From the NCBI RefSeq assembly GCF_009870125.1, contig NC_046683.1, forward strand, positions 38,641,869-38,705,868: a stretch of DNA of 64,000 bases, written 5' to 3'. Below, piece by piece: positions 35,833-48,823 of the stretch; positions within the stretch are counted from its first letter, which is position 1, and every line of letters starts with the position of its first letter. The DNA is from Drosophila pseudoobscura. Its lineage: Eukaryota; Arthropoda; Insecta; Diptera; Drosophilidae. The notes beneath the pieces were generated by a model. It worked only from the letters and a program-made list of their open reading frames with translations, was not told where the DNA came from and did no database searches. The position numbers and the translations under genes are program-made.

Positions 35833-36179
35833 TTTTAATTAAACTTACAAATTCGAAATAACACAGCAAAGAATCTTTAAGTGGGAAATAACAACAAGGT
35901 AGAAACTGAAGCATAATTTTGGGTATTTGGAAATGGTTTTTCTAGGCCATGCCTCAACAGGATGTAGTTAGGGACTATTCCCCATTACCCTTTGTAGCAC
36001 AGTAGCACTAAAGCTTAAAGCTTCCAAAGCCGCAAAAGGTGCAAATTACTGATAGGAGAACGCTTTTAAAGCTGTGGAGCTTTCGAATATAGCTTAATTC
36101 GCGCGGAAACCCTAGAGTAGAAATAGACACTGCTCCAAGAAGCTTTGCCGAGCTTCAACACAACATGTTGCATGGGGTT

Positions 36180-36540
36180 TCGGTTGGAATGCGGCAGGCA
36201 GGAACCCCATCAGTCAGGCGGAAGCCTCAGCGACATCGCCAGCAGCAGTTTCAGTGACTCTTCCACACGCAACGGGCCAGTCGGAGGCGACGCTTGACGA
36301 CGCGGACCCAGCTCGGACGCCGACTCAGACTCAGATACGGCTCTGCTTCTGCTCTACGCTCAACGCTTCACTCTACACTCAATCTGCTTCCCCCCATCCA
36401 GTCACTCAGTGTCGTCTATCTGTCGGTTCGTTGTGTGTTTGCCAAGTTTACACTTTCCGACAAAAGCGAATGGCAAAAGCAATCAGCAAACACCAAGACA
36501 GAGTCCCATAGGCCCAGTCAAGGTGTGTTAATATAAGGTG
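36180..36540 (+). promoter_or_regulatory. GC-rich segment, possible VWC gene 5' region
   Basis: An isolated GC-rich island about 1.2 kb upstream of the VWC gene first ATG, with CACTCAGTG (initiator-like) near 36403. Its ORFs are repetitive and weak. A promoter or 5' UTR exon is plausible but unproven. Confidence 0.25.
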
Positions 36541-37719
36541 AGGCGAGGCATTTACGATCCTCGAATCACGTATGCCACTATAATTAGAGACCTCTCTGGG
36601 AATGCTGCACCTTTTAGAAACACACTTTTTTACCGACCGCGTGTTGTTGCTGCTGCTGCTGTCGCCGCGTTAAAGTCTATACCACCCACCACCCACGGAT
36701 GTTCTAACGGCAGAGTGCTTTATTGCTGTGTGTGTGTGTGAGATGGGAAATTTGTGTTTTGTTTTGTTTTACCATTTCTCTCCCACTCATCAATCTCTCT
36801 GCATTTCTCTCTTCCTTTTTTTATTGTTTTTTTTGTGCTTGCGTGCAAAATTTTTGTTGGTCTCAAAAGTTAAAAAAAATTTTACGTGAAATGTAAGTAA
36901 AATAAAAATCAAAGAGAACCTTGAAATGTCCCAAAAAGAAAGCAATCAAAAAATAACCGAAAAAGAGAGAATAGCAGTAAAAGGAAACGTTAGGGAAAAT
37001 CAATGCGCGTTTGCGTGAGATTGTGTGTGTGTCTCGTCCTGTGTGTGTGTGTGTTTGTGTGTAAGCGTGTAAGTGTGTGAAAATCCATAAAGCGTGCTGC
37101 GGCGTAAAGTGAAACTCGAACTTGTCGGCAGGCTGCCACTGTCGCCCCGCTCCACACGCCACCACTTCCTTGAGCCTTGCGGAAAATGCCATTGTGTGCA
37201 ACATTTCTCTTTTTTGGCAACGGCAATTCCTGCAAAAGCCTCCTCTCAGCCGCAGCAGCAGCAGCATCGTCATCAGAAAAGGAAGCATGAGAGAAGCCAA
37301 CGGTAAACAAGGAACCCGTTAAACAGCTGATACCCTTTCAGACTGCAGGCCAGAGCGAGACAAACACACGCATCCACTCACACACATACACTGTAAAAAC
37401 AGCGACAGAGAAGAGGTGCCTGCCAAAAACTATCTGTCGACACGAGAAGCCAGGTTGCATAGTGGAACAAATTTGCATGAGGCTGAGCAAACAATAAAGA
37501 AGAAAATAAAGGGGGAATTCAATTCGATTAGTTATATAGTTTATAAATATAATTGATAGGGGAAACACTTGGTGTCTGAACCGCTCTAATTCTTTTCCAA
37601 TAATCATCATCTATCACACACACAGTTACACACAAGTGGTGCAAAAAGCAGTGGCTTCAGCCTGAAAGCATTGTGCAGCTCCCACACGCCGCCGCCAAGT
37701 TCAAAATCAACGCCTGACA

Positions 37720-38110
37720 ATGACAGCTGCGTCGACGTGGCTGCGCCCACTAGGCCAAGCAGAGACTGAGGCAGAGACCGAGCCAGCTGCAGCACCAGCA
37801 TCATCTGTACTGGCAGCAGAAGCGACTCCAATCAAAACAACAAGAGCAACAAGGATAGCTCCAACTATTACAAAAGCGGCAACAAGAGAGAAAAGCAGCA
37901 GAACAATCAATGGGCTCGACACGACAAGGCGAAGTCGTCAACGAGGCTGCACCCAATGGACGGTGGTGGGAGCGGGTATAGGCGTCAGCCTATGCCTGGG
38001 AGAGAGGACGATGCCAACGGTGACGTCGCTGTGGCTGCTGCCATCGAATGCGACATCTTGGCTGCTGTTGGCCCTCCTCTGCCTGCTCGGCTGCCTCTGC
38101 CCCTTCACAG
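37720..38110 (+). CDS. VWC gene exon 1, signal peptide
   Basis: Ends at CACAG followed by GTAATT, leaving one base for a split aspartate codon. The first 97 codons are Ala/Thr/Glu-rich and unlike a signal peptide. The ATG at 37720 (GACA before it) has the better fly initiation context; the ATG at 38011 puts the signal peptide at the N-terminus. Which is used cannot be decided from sequence alone. Confidence 0.6.
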
Positions 38111-41100
38111 GTAATTAGCCGCCACTCGTTTTTGCCCCATATATTTCATATACCCTATGCATGTGGTATTCCGATTTTGACCAAATATTTTCCACGATAT
38201 AAGGGGGAAGCCTCTCCCAACCAGCCTTCAACTTAATTTTATCGAGACGTGATGACATCAGAGAAAAAGTTTTTCTGAAGATACCATATGAACGAGAGTA
38301 TAGAAAGATTCGTGGCCCTTAAAACGGAAAGCATTTCTTAGTTATTGCACACGAAACTAGAAGATTTTAAAGTGGATGTGTGTAAAGCCCAGAAGAAAGC
38401 ATTTCCGACCGCATGATGTATATATATTCTTAATCAGCATGTTTAGCCTATGTCTGTCCAACAGTGTCGTTTGACGCCTAGTTTTCAAAGACTATTAGAG
38501 ATAGAGTATACAAATTTTGTATTCAAAATCCTATAATATCAGACTGAATCAAGTTTTTTTCAAAATTTTGCCACGCTGCTTTTCCCCTCCACGAAGGAAG
38601 AAAATGAGGCATACAAAATTTTGAATATACGAGTAAATTGACCTTATCTACCAGAATGCTGAATCAGGATCAGATCGGACTATAATTATGGCCACTCGCA
38701 GTGTGCAGCGAGGTTTATCGGCTGCAGTGGGTGTCGGAATAAAAAGAAGCGACAGATGTCAACAACAAAATTGTAATTGTAAATTGAATATATCAAAATC
38801 TGCCAAGCGATTCGATCGATTTTTATAAAAAATTTGTTGTCAGAAAATGAATTTGTCCCTTTTACAAATCGCGAAATAGCGAAAACATAAATAATAAGCT
38901 CACATACATATATACTGAATAAGAACCGGGTATAAAGTAGAGCCGCGGCCTTTGCCGCCACTCACAACGTTACCGCTCGTTTTTCTATCTTTCCCACACT
39001 CTCGGGTGGTTCGTGAGGGGGGGTGGGAATAATGGGCATCGAGAAAAAAACTCAATTTGCAAACATTTCTTTTCCCATAGCGTATACGCACACACTCAAC
39101 TGTTTGTTTGTTCTTGAACGTGTGCGTGCGTGTGTGCACATTGATTGGCGTTCATTTGCATGCTCCTATTCTCTTGCCACTTTTTCCTGTCACAACCTTT
39201 ATCGAACCAACCAACCAATTGCATGAGGGAGCGGGGGCAACAACATTTTTTGATCTGGCTGATTATCCCCAGAATTACTTTCACGTCACCCACGCTTTAG
39301 ACCCTTATGTTCGAAGGCGCACACTATGTAAAGATTTTGTCAGGAATTCTGTACCCACCCTCGGAGGATATTTTCCGCACTTTTTTCTCCCACTGCCTGT
39401 CCAACATTTGGCAGCCTGTCGGTGACTGTTTTTTTGCTACTTGCTACTTGGATAGTGGTCAACTCTACATCAAAAAGAAAAGTAGGTTAGGGGGCAGGTA
39501 GCAGTGAGTCGGCAATAAAATTATGACAGTAAATCCAATTTTGCCAAGGTGAACGACGCTGGAACTGAGATGCCATCTTTGTGTAAATATACCTTTATTT
39601 GGAGACGCCGTTTTCGTTTTCATTTTGATTTCTGATGATCGACATGAAGATCCTTCACTTAAACCACTGATCGGCACAACCCAAGCATGTAGGCATAGGA
39701 AAGTGATTGATTCAAGAAGCTTTTGTCTGGAAAGTATTTTCCAGTGCGCACTGTAGCACTGTGTACTCAATCAAAATTGATGATCCTGTTTTCGTTTTTA
39801 TGTGCCAGCCAGTGCCGAGTCAGGGCAATTGAGCGAATGAGAAAACAATTACAGCGGGCTGCCTGACGAGTGTTAAACGGCTAAGGTAAAATCTGGCGGA
39901 GTGAGGTTTGGGGTAAGTTGTGTGTTTGAGCTTGGTTGTTAGATATTGGATATTGTATACAGCCTTGACTTTGCACATGCAATGCAGTGCACCCCACATC
40001 TGACCTTTCTCAAACCCTTCCTCGTAAAGGACTTTCCGTGCTTTAATATCCCAAAATCAGAACATTTGTAATATCGCAACAGATTCCCACACCAAAGCAG
40101 CAGTTATACCTGTGCACAGCTGTGGCGAAGGCAGTTCCCTTGTCTGCCTGAGGCACTTTGTAGCCTGCTTACCGGCGCCTCGAGCTAATTAATTTCGCTC
40201 TAAGTTCGTGGGTTGTCAGCGCTAAGCGCAGGCTTACATAAAGTGGCCCCAGGTCTTGTGTCCCTGTCCAGCGATCGATCGATTGGGTTTCATCTAATTA
40301 CTCGTACAATGGTTCCGGGTCTGGGTGGTCTCTTTTCGTGCTGGGTGGGGATGGTGGTGCGCAATCAATCGACCGTTGAGTGCTGATAGGCTTCAGTCGA
40401 GTGTGTCCCTGAATAGGGGTGATTATGCTCAACGATGCAATCGGATGGTCAATCAAATCATTAAGTGTCTAATCCCTGGCCTGCATCAGGGCCACAATCT
40501 GTGATGCTAAACATGTTGCTTAGAACCCCTTGCGACACGTGCGCCCAGCCAGTGACAATGTGGAAAGGCTAGACAGAGATGGAGACAAAGACTGTCACAG
40601 TGTCCGTGCTAATTACATTGCACCACCATCACATGACACTCATAATGGTTTTATAATCTTTGGTTCCGTTAACAGCTTTCCAAAAGCCATGGCCACAACA
40701 AACGTCGACAAGCACTTCCTTCTTTTTTCGCTTTTGCTTACCCAAAGATTTTTTTAGCCTCTTAAAAAAAACGAAAATAAAAAACACTCACTTAGGCGCA
40801 CACAAACAGAAAAAATGTCTTGTTAGTGTGGGACAGCGAACCGTGGTTCGTTTTATCGAAAATCTTGGCGAAAATTAAAAATTCCAGGCATAAAAATGTT
40901 AATGGGAATGGGAAAAAAACTGCGCATTATTTCGATATAAAGATTTATATGTGCTAAAGTAGGGTAGAGTATAGGTTGAAGAACTTGAAGGGCCTTTTTG
41001 GGCGCAAAAAGAGGATCTTTAGAGTCGAAAGAAGAGGCAATCATAGAGTCGAATACTCGGTACCACCACAGAGGACGAAAATGCTAATTCTATTGAAGAA

Positions 41101-44100
41101 AACTACTAAAAACGGTTCTTCTTTTATTCCCGGTAATCAGTCAGAATATATTCGAGCTTATGGTTATATGTAATATATACACACAGTGTATTTTTTTTGG
41201 TATCGCTGTTCGCATCGATTTGATGCCGATCGAGAATATATATATGTACTTTATGGGGTCGGAAACGATTCCCACTTCCATCACAAATCTAATATACCCC
41301 TATAATCTTTTTGTATCGTGTATTAAAAGGAGGAAAAATACCTTAATAATAAAAATGTTGGTGGAGCATATTCAATGATAGATCTGAGTATACGCCTACA
41401 TTTTGCAATTTCCGGACGGTCCTCAGTGCGGACACTCATAGGCAAATTTTACCCTTAGTTTTTCGGATGGGGGGGCATGAGCCGTCGGAAGGGTTTTAAG
41501 AAGCTTGACGGTCTTCGATAATTTAGGTATTTTTGGCAAAGTCAAAATCCCTTGGCGTTTTTTGTAGGCATCTTCCAGTGATGCCAGCACCGTGGGTCCC
41601 AGGTATCTTCGCTGTGCCCGTGAGAGAGCCATGCAGTTGCAGATAAGATGCTCAAGGCATCCAGCTGCCTTTCTTCGTGATAAAAAGTTTGACTGCGGGC
41701 GCCGCAGAAAGTCTGTGACCTGTATTCGCAGTATTCCCTTCCCTTTTCTGAGTTCCATTGCGATCCTTGAACATGAATTTCGTACAGCAGATATTGGTAC
41801 TCCACCTGCTTTCGGTCTGTATACCGGCTTGCTTCTCTAAATCGCTTTGTAGCGTTCTAAGGAAGACAGTCACTTTCTCAGTTCTTCCGTTCGCTCAACT
41901 CCCTTCTTAACCAGAAGTGGTTGAGAACCCAATAGATCCACACTGACTTTGTCGTGCTTAGGGTATATAATGCTTCCCTAAAACTGAACTAAAAATAAAA
42001 TAAAAAGAAAATAAAATAAAAAGACGTTTTAAAAACACCTCTATCATTAGAAATATAACTATTTTGAGTACTATTCAGTAAATATGTCAAATCAATATCT
42101 ATATTCAAAGTATTGCAATACATTTGGAGAGGACTGTGCCACTGTGCAGCGCTCACTTGTGCGGTGTGTCCGGAACCACAAAAGCAGGCAACCACACTGA
42201 GGGAAGGGGAAAAACCTGATGGCTGCACTCAATCAACGATGCCGCCATGACCCTGCCACTTGCCCAAAGTTCCCCACCTGAATCCCCCACTCCACCGCCA
42301 CCACCACCACTTCGTGTGCCACAACTGCCACCCTTCGCCTGGCCACAATTGTCAGCATTTATGGACGGTTCCGAGGGAACAAACAAGGCTGCAACCAGCA
42401 ATGGCATTTGATTTAATTTTGTTGTTGCTGTTGTTGCCAGCATTGAAGTGGCTGCAACTTGACTGCTGAAAATCGAAAATGAAATTGAAAATTCTTGAAG
42501 AATACTTCTCAGACAGTTCGGAAAAGTTGCCAGTTGAAAACGCCGGGCCGGTTGGCATTTAATTTGGCAGTTAAAAAGGGAAAACTGATTCTTAAGAGGA
42601 AACTCTGCAAAGTTCTTGACAAACATTTTTCCTGCAAATCGAAAAGAATTTGAAGAGTATTGAACTTAAAATATAAACCTATCTAAAAAGTTTTTCACTT
42701 TATTGGAAAGCGAGTACAACTTGGAATTGAATCGTCATCGATATCGTATTAGTGTTTCCAATCAATCACCATATATCCACCCTACAATTAAATGCAACTC
42801 TACAATTGATGACAGAATGAACATATGTAAATTGTTCCATGCCTGCTTTAAAATGTACACCGAAGTCGGTTAGTTGGCGACGCGATGCGATTTTTATATA
42901 GATTATATATATATAAATTCAAACACTAATCAAATCACTTTGCTATTGACACGTTAACATCCAGCGAGAGGAAAATGCAGCTTTAATTGGATCGATTTCG
43001 ACTCCATGTGGGGAAAGCGAAATTAATGCATTTGAATAATTTCATCTGGGCTTGGGGCAAAAATGGATTTTAAGCGAAAAAGCGAAAAATAGAACGAAGC
43101 ACGCTTCCATTTTGGACGCATTTCGGATGAATCCCTATCCGACCCTCCGCTTGGGCCCCCACCAAAAACTGCTACTCGAGCAGGATGTTGGGGAGCACGA
43201 TGCAGGGGTGCAGGAGGTGTCAGTGCTGCTTGTAAATGTCACAACAAAAGCTATTTATAAGTAAGCCGCGTCCCTGGCAGCGTAACACCACCACATACCC
43301 AGTTCAAGACCACACTGAAACCAAAAGGGAAATCTGAATCTCTGAAATCAGGAATATACATATGTATATGTACATATTAGTACATGCATTCTCGTACATA
43401 TATGCATATATGTACATAAATAGTAAAGTTCAGGATCTTACCTAAAGTTTATGAAAAATATGAGATACAGTGTAATACGGGGTTTCCGATTGAGAGCCGC
43501 TCTCCATCAATAGTTATATTCATGGATAATGTAGTTAAAGGTATTTGAAACCTGACTTAATGACAAATACCTCACATTTAAGATGGTTGCAGTCTGAGCT
43601 TTTGAAAGTTTCCGTTCCAGCAATTGTTTTACGGAAATGAGTTTTAATGACAAAAAACCTATCGTGGCACGTATGACCCTTGCCTTTCGCACAGTGTAGC
43701 TGCGGGCAGTGCTTGGTCCGAGTGGTGCTTGGGTCAGGTGATGGAAGTGAAAAAGCCTAGCATTAAAAAGTAATAAACATAATTGTGAAATAATGCTGCC
43801 TGCCGCAGCTTAAGCTTCAACTTCGGCTCTGCTGCTTTTCTCTTCCTCTGCCTCTGGCTCTGGCTCTGGCTCTGGCTCTGGCTCTGCCTCTGCTTTTGCT
43901 TCTGTTTCTGCCCTGCTATGAAATGCAGTTTCCCTGAGCACAAAACGAGCACGAAGGTTAGAAGGGGGCGTGGCGTACTAAACTTTGACACGGGACACAG
44001 CTAAATTGTTTGGGCGACAGCTGGCGCGCACAAAAGTCGAGTGCGCTGGGCCTTTAATTATTAAGGCAGCTCTTACACGAAACCAAAATTCCAAGCGATG

Positions 44101-44764
44101 CGTTGTGTGAATCACATTGTTTGCATTGAGGTGAGTTTTGTTGTCACAGAACACGATAACACTTGGCTTTCGGCAACATCTGGCAATCATACGAAAACTT
44201 ACCAAGAAATACATGAGATTGCTCCCATTTCACCAATAGAGCCCATATTTTATTGATTTTGTTTCGTTTCGTTTCGTTAAATCGATTCCATACAAGCTCC
44301 AAATATATACGCACGATTCTGTTGTTTTCAGCTTCAGTGATCTAGGAGAGGTGGTGGGTATGGGTGTAGGACGGGACAAGCACGTGCACGTGCACGTGCG
44401 AAAGCTGGCCGCAATGGCAAAACGTGAGAAGGACCAAACCAGCAGCAGAGGGGGCATGCAGTTGCAGCTGCAACGAGGCGCAGGGCAAACAAATAAAGTG
44501 AACAAGCCACTGCAGCATCCGCCCAAATGTCATCTCGGCCCAGCACTCCTCGTGAGCTTCATCCGCCTCCTTTACCACTTTGGCACAAAAGCGAAAAAAC
44601 GCAGAGAAAAGTAGAAAAGCAGGAAAAGCAGGAAAAGCGAAGGAGAAATAGTGAAAGGGAAAAGTTTACTGCAGCTTGGCGCTGACTCGCACGCGACCCA
44701 TGCAAGTACGCCGTACGCCCATTTCCCCGAATCTCCGAGTCCTCGTATCCGGTTCTTTGCCCAA

Positions 44765-44800
<36 letters not shown>

Positions 44801-46648
44801 ATGATTGTGTTCGAGCCCCAACATCAGATCCAACCCCAACCGTTCCATGTTGCAGAGCTTTTAAAGCTTCATTCAAAAGTTTCCTGCATCGAACCAAACA
44901 ACCAGAGCAACACACACACACACGCACATACTCGGTCCCCTGGGTGTGCCCCTTGACCCATTCATCACCCATCGCCATCACCAGCCTGAAACCCATTCCC
45001 ATTGCCATCTGCTCGTACATCTCCATACCCAACCCCTTGTAGACCTACTGGTTGTCTGGCTCACTCATCGTGTGTTGTCCGTCCAGCTGTGTTTTTGGCC
45101 GACTGTCACTCTGTCAGTCTGGTTGCTCCTAGTCCTATGCATGTCCATGCCCATTCCCATGCCCTCGTCTGCCTTTCGACCAGTTCAAGTGCCCGACTGG
45201 CATTAGACTTACGTGTCCTTATACGGGTACATACGGGTATACGAGGCCACTTGCTTACTTATGTACGGCTACATATGTATGTATACTTGCATAAATAGTT
45301 CACAAAGTTTAAAGGTCTCGCCTATTGGACTGAAAACCCATCGACTTGTGTTGGGACTTGGAACGGGGATTTATATTCCCTTTTCAATTATTCGATAATA
45401 ACCTTCTTTGAATTAAAATATTACAAACCCTTAAAGATACTATCTTTTTTATTTATCATAAATGCATTTATCATAAAATGCAAGTGTTGGGGAAATCAAA
45501 AAACTTTAAAAGAAATGATTGATGAAATTTTATTTACACCTAGAAAATTGCAGTAAATTTTAGGTCCCTCAAGAGGGGATTAATATAGGTGTTTCGATTC
45601 CTTATATTCAAAGCCAAGTAATAATAAATTTAAATGGTACAAAAACCGAGGAAAATGCACCTGGCAATAAAATGATGACCAAAAGCCCAATGAAGTTCTT
45701 AGAGAGAAAATATTCAAATTTGTGAACTGATTCAAAGGGTAACTACACAAAAGTAATTAATTTATTTAACCCAAGCAGAGGCGAAATCATTACTTTAGTA
45801 TGTCCATATGTCGCCTTGAGTTATAGAACCGCGAGTTGAGATGGAATAGAATACTAGTATGTTTAGCATCAAATCAAGCTTAAAACTGCGCAAAACACGT
45901 ATTATCTGGCTGGCGGATCGGACGACTCACGTTGAACCCTGATGGCGCTGAACCGAAAGCCACTTAAATTGATAGTCACTGAACTGGGGGATCAGCCATC
46001 AGCCGGGGGCCAAACTAAAGCCGGATTAAAGTGGAGCACTGGCAAATCATTCACCGATCCCAAATTTAATAATCTCATCTACTATCACTAGGCACTCAAT
46101 TTAATTCTATATTTATTCTATATAATTATATATACTTATGTATACCTATGTATGTGTATCCCATAGATGCTTTGGAGGAGGACTGTGTTGACTTTCAGGG
46201 CAATAAGGTCAACCACGGTATGCTGTACGTGCCCGGGCCCGGTGTGTGCAGCCTGTGCGTCTGCTATCACTCCGAACCACTCTGGTGCAAGGCCATCTAC
46301 TGTGATCCGCCCTACGTAAATTCCCCCTATATCTGTGCCCCCTATACTCTCTGATCGTCTGTTCTGTTCTTTCTGTGTAGTTTTGCAAAAACTTTCGAGT
46401 TGGTGAACGTTGCTGTGAATTCGAGTGCCTTGATCCCCCCGGCGAGGATAAGCTGTATCAGGTGGATACCATAACCTTCATTTTATTACAAATTTGTTTT
46501 TTAACACTCGATCGATTTACAGGAGCGCATGCGGAAACGGGCTGAGATATTGGCTGGAAACAGCACCGCCACGAACGTGAGGCTGGCCCCGTTGGCCATG
46601 TCCTCTATAATGCTCGGATTCCTCGGCAACAGCTTGCTCAACTTATAA
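37720..46648 (+). CDS. Small secreted VWC-domain protein, four exons, possible GPI anchor
   Basis: Exons 37720-38110, 46167-46315, 46381-46461 and 46523-46648 join with matching phases (phase 1 at the first junction, then 0 and 0) and GT-AG ends. The long form has 248 residues. An in-frame ATG at 38011 (residue 98) gives a 151-residue form that opens directly with a good signal sequence ([18 protein letters not shown]), so it may be the true start. The mature part has ten cysteines in von Willebrand C spacing: CVDF, CSLCVC, WC, YC, FC, then CCEFEC. The C-terminus ends in a modestly hydrophobic segment ([20 protein letters not shown]) after NST, compatible with GPI attachment. VWC modules often bind BMP-type ligands, but no such partner is shown here. 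I cannot name the gene. Confidence 0.8.
38340..38990 (+). mobile_element. Diverged DINE-1-like element in VWC gene intron 1
   Basis: Contains GTGGATGTGTGTAAAGCCCA, TATATATTCTTAATCAGCAT, CCTCCACGAAGGAAGAAAAT, and near the end AACCGGGTATAAAGTAGAGCCGCGG with ACTCACAACGTTACCGCTCG. Confidence 0.55.
38990..41080. other. VWC gene intron 1, no gene recognised
   Basis: AT-rich intronic DNA without domain-like ORFs. Confidence 0.5.
41080..41320 (-). mobile_element. DINE-1-like 5' fragment
   Basis: Reverse complement: GGGGTATATTAGATTTGTGA, GAATCGTTTCCGACCCCATA, AAGTACATATATATATTCTC. Confidence 0.5.
41423..41900 (-). pseudogene. Decayed LINE ORF2 C-terminal fragment
   Basis: The minus strand encodes [20 protein letters not shown], matching the LINE signature EHLLCxCPALxxxRxRxLG after RNase H, then [15 protein letters not shown]. 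Upstream similarity jumps between frames (about 41650-41870), so frameshifts have broken the ORF. Jockey/LOA/R1-type origin is likely; the exact clade is not resolved. Confidence 0.55.
43844..43912. repeat. (CTCTGG)n hexanucleotide repeat
   Basis: Roughly seven good units with degenerate flanks (CTCTGC, TTCTGT). Confidence 0.75.
44766..44798. repeat. (TG)n microsatellite
   Basis: About 16 uninterrupted units. Confidence 0.85.
46167..46315 (+). CDS. VWC gene exon 2
   Basis: Acceptor CCATAG; donor GTAAAT. It encodes most of the VWC module: CVDFQGNK, the CxxCxC core and [11 protein letters not shown]. Codon use is clearly coding-like. Confidence 0.88.
46381..46461 (+). CDS. VWC gene exon 3
   Basis: A 27-codon exon after TGTGTAG, carrying the last four VWC cysteines ([16 protein letters not shown]). 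It ends at CAG followed by GTGGAT. Confidence 0.85.
46523..46648 (+). CDS. VWC gene exon 4, C-terminal tail
   Basis: Follows TTTACAG and encodes 41 residues: a basic linker (ERMRKRAEI), one N-glycosylation sequon (NST) and a hydrophobic end, then TAA. This layout is consistent with a GPI-anchor signal but is weaker than a textbook one. Confidence 0.8.
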   Translation, partial: ERMRKRAEILAGNSTATNVRLAPLAMSSIMLGFLGNSLLNL

Positions 46649-48786
46649 CTTGAAGAAAAACAGCCAGCGGGCAGCAGCAGCAGATAGAGATTCTGAGTTT
46701 TAGCTAAATCAATTTTTAAAAGAACTCCCAAGAATGAACTTGAAGTTCAGATTCCCTCATTTTCGTTGCTCCTAAAAACCTCGTAGAGCTCTCAGACAAC
46801 TTATTACAATGTAATAGACAAAACCAAACAAGTTATAGAGATAAACATACACATATACTATATACATATATATATATATATTTATATATATGTATATAGG
46901 TGTATCCTTATAGATGCACAGAAGTGCCGTCGAGACGTAGGTTTTCAACTTATATCCCCCAGACTTATATAGGTACAATAATAATCATTTTCGGATGCAC
47001 ACCGAGAACCTAACCAAAACCCAACCCTCTTTCATCTCTCCTCGCCCAAAAGCAATTGCAGTGTGATCCAAATCGATAGGTAGAGGCCAGAGCAGAGCAG
47101 ATTTCTAGCATATAACATAGACATTTACTTATTTACACATTGAAAGGAAGGAAGGAAGGAACACAAAGAAACCAGAACAAACTCATCAAGCGAACGAATA
47201 AGACAACCTCTAGTACGTAAGATCCGAATAGTAAGCGAATATATATACCGAGGGATATGGACATGGATATCTATCTATAGTACATATGTATATCGTAAGC
47301 ATATTGTACATACACATGAGGATATAGCTCTGTGTATCGGAAACGTTGTTGATTAGTGTTTAGCCAACTAAATGGAAAAGGAATCATTGGAAGGGAAGAA
47401 CCATTTGTTCTTTTTTTATATCATATTGTACTCCTTACATACAGCCATACACATCCCCCCCACCCCCCACTTTTGCGCTTAGAAAACGTATTTTTTTCAT
47501 CTCGAAATTACAATACTTAGATGTAAAAGAGATTTAGTGGGTAATCCTAATATCTTATTGGAATTTGGTAATGGAATGTTGAAAGTCCACATCTCTAGAT
47601 GATTTTTCCTACAAAAACTGTAGTTAATTACACATATCTTGGCAACATTTTTTCCAAATATATTAAACAAATCAAAGAGACACCAACCAACACGAACATG
47701 AAACACGTCAGAGTGAATGAATCATTATCTTGCATTGGTGCTAATTTTATCGTAGGCTAAAGACACATGGACATACAGACGAGACACAGACCGCAGCACA
47801 TCACAGCACGTACGTCACACTCAATCACAAATTGAATCAAATTCTATATAAACTTATATCAATTAGCTAATAGGAAGGGAATAAATAGGTAGTAGTACGA
47901 ATCCTTGCGTTGTGTATAAGAAAAATTGCCCAAGGTAAAGAGCTGTTGAGCGTCCAATAGTAAATCGATAAAATCTATGTATGTATGTATGTATGTATCT
48001 ATGTATATTTTGTGTTTTCCCATTAATTGGTTTTCTTATTGTTCTAATAAATCAAGTGCATAATCAGAGAAGGCAAAGCTTAATAGATAAGTACTATAGG
48101 TAGACAGAACGCCCCTTTCAAATCGAATCCGTATCGAATAGATTTCGTTTCACTCAAACAAATTTGGGCTAAAGACTTTCCAAGCCCACTCCGTCTCTTT
48201 CACTTATATATAGCCACTATACGGCTATTCGTACACCTAGGTAATACTTTCTGTACACATAGCTTGTGTTTAAATTTTGAGATATAGCAGGACCAGCAAA
48301 CAAAACCTTTAATCACCAGCAGAAAAATCTCGAATCGAAGCGGTAATCATAAAATATGTAACCTATTAAAAATCGGGGGAGATACTTACACGTATCTCGT
48401 ATTATCAAAGCCTTTCAGTTAGTGGAAGGACTACCCGAACGGGATGTAATCGTAGAAGAGCAACAATGGGAAAAACATTAAGAGGAGTACGGCTGTGAAA
48501 TTTTGTTTGCTTCCAAATGCATAAACACAACTGTAAATAAAAATAAATATATGTATAGACGATATGTGAAGGTATGAAGGTATGATAAAACTACAGTGGA
48601 AATAGAAACGAAAATGGAAAAGAATAATTAACTAATCAACTTAATGTACAACTCAATAATGCCACAACATCTGACCAATTATGCAAGCGTATATGATATA
48701 CTGATATATACACCACAACACATTTACATATATACATATAAAAACTGATCCATACCAGATTTGTATATATATATATATATATAAAA

Positions 48787-48823
<37 letters not shown>

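Larger units (their letters stand above)
41900..46166. other. VWC gene intron 1, right part
   Basis: Includes simple repeats at 43844-43912 and 44766-44798 and no recognised gene. The several 60-160-residue ORFs at 42.1-45.3 kb are low complexity and overlap on both strands. Confidence 0.5.

Noticed and set aside
42153..42626. 157-residue minus-strand ORF
   Set aside because: Low-complexity Ser/Gly content inside a VWC gene intron; no homology recognised and no splice context.
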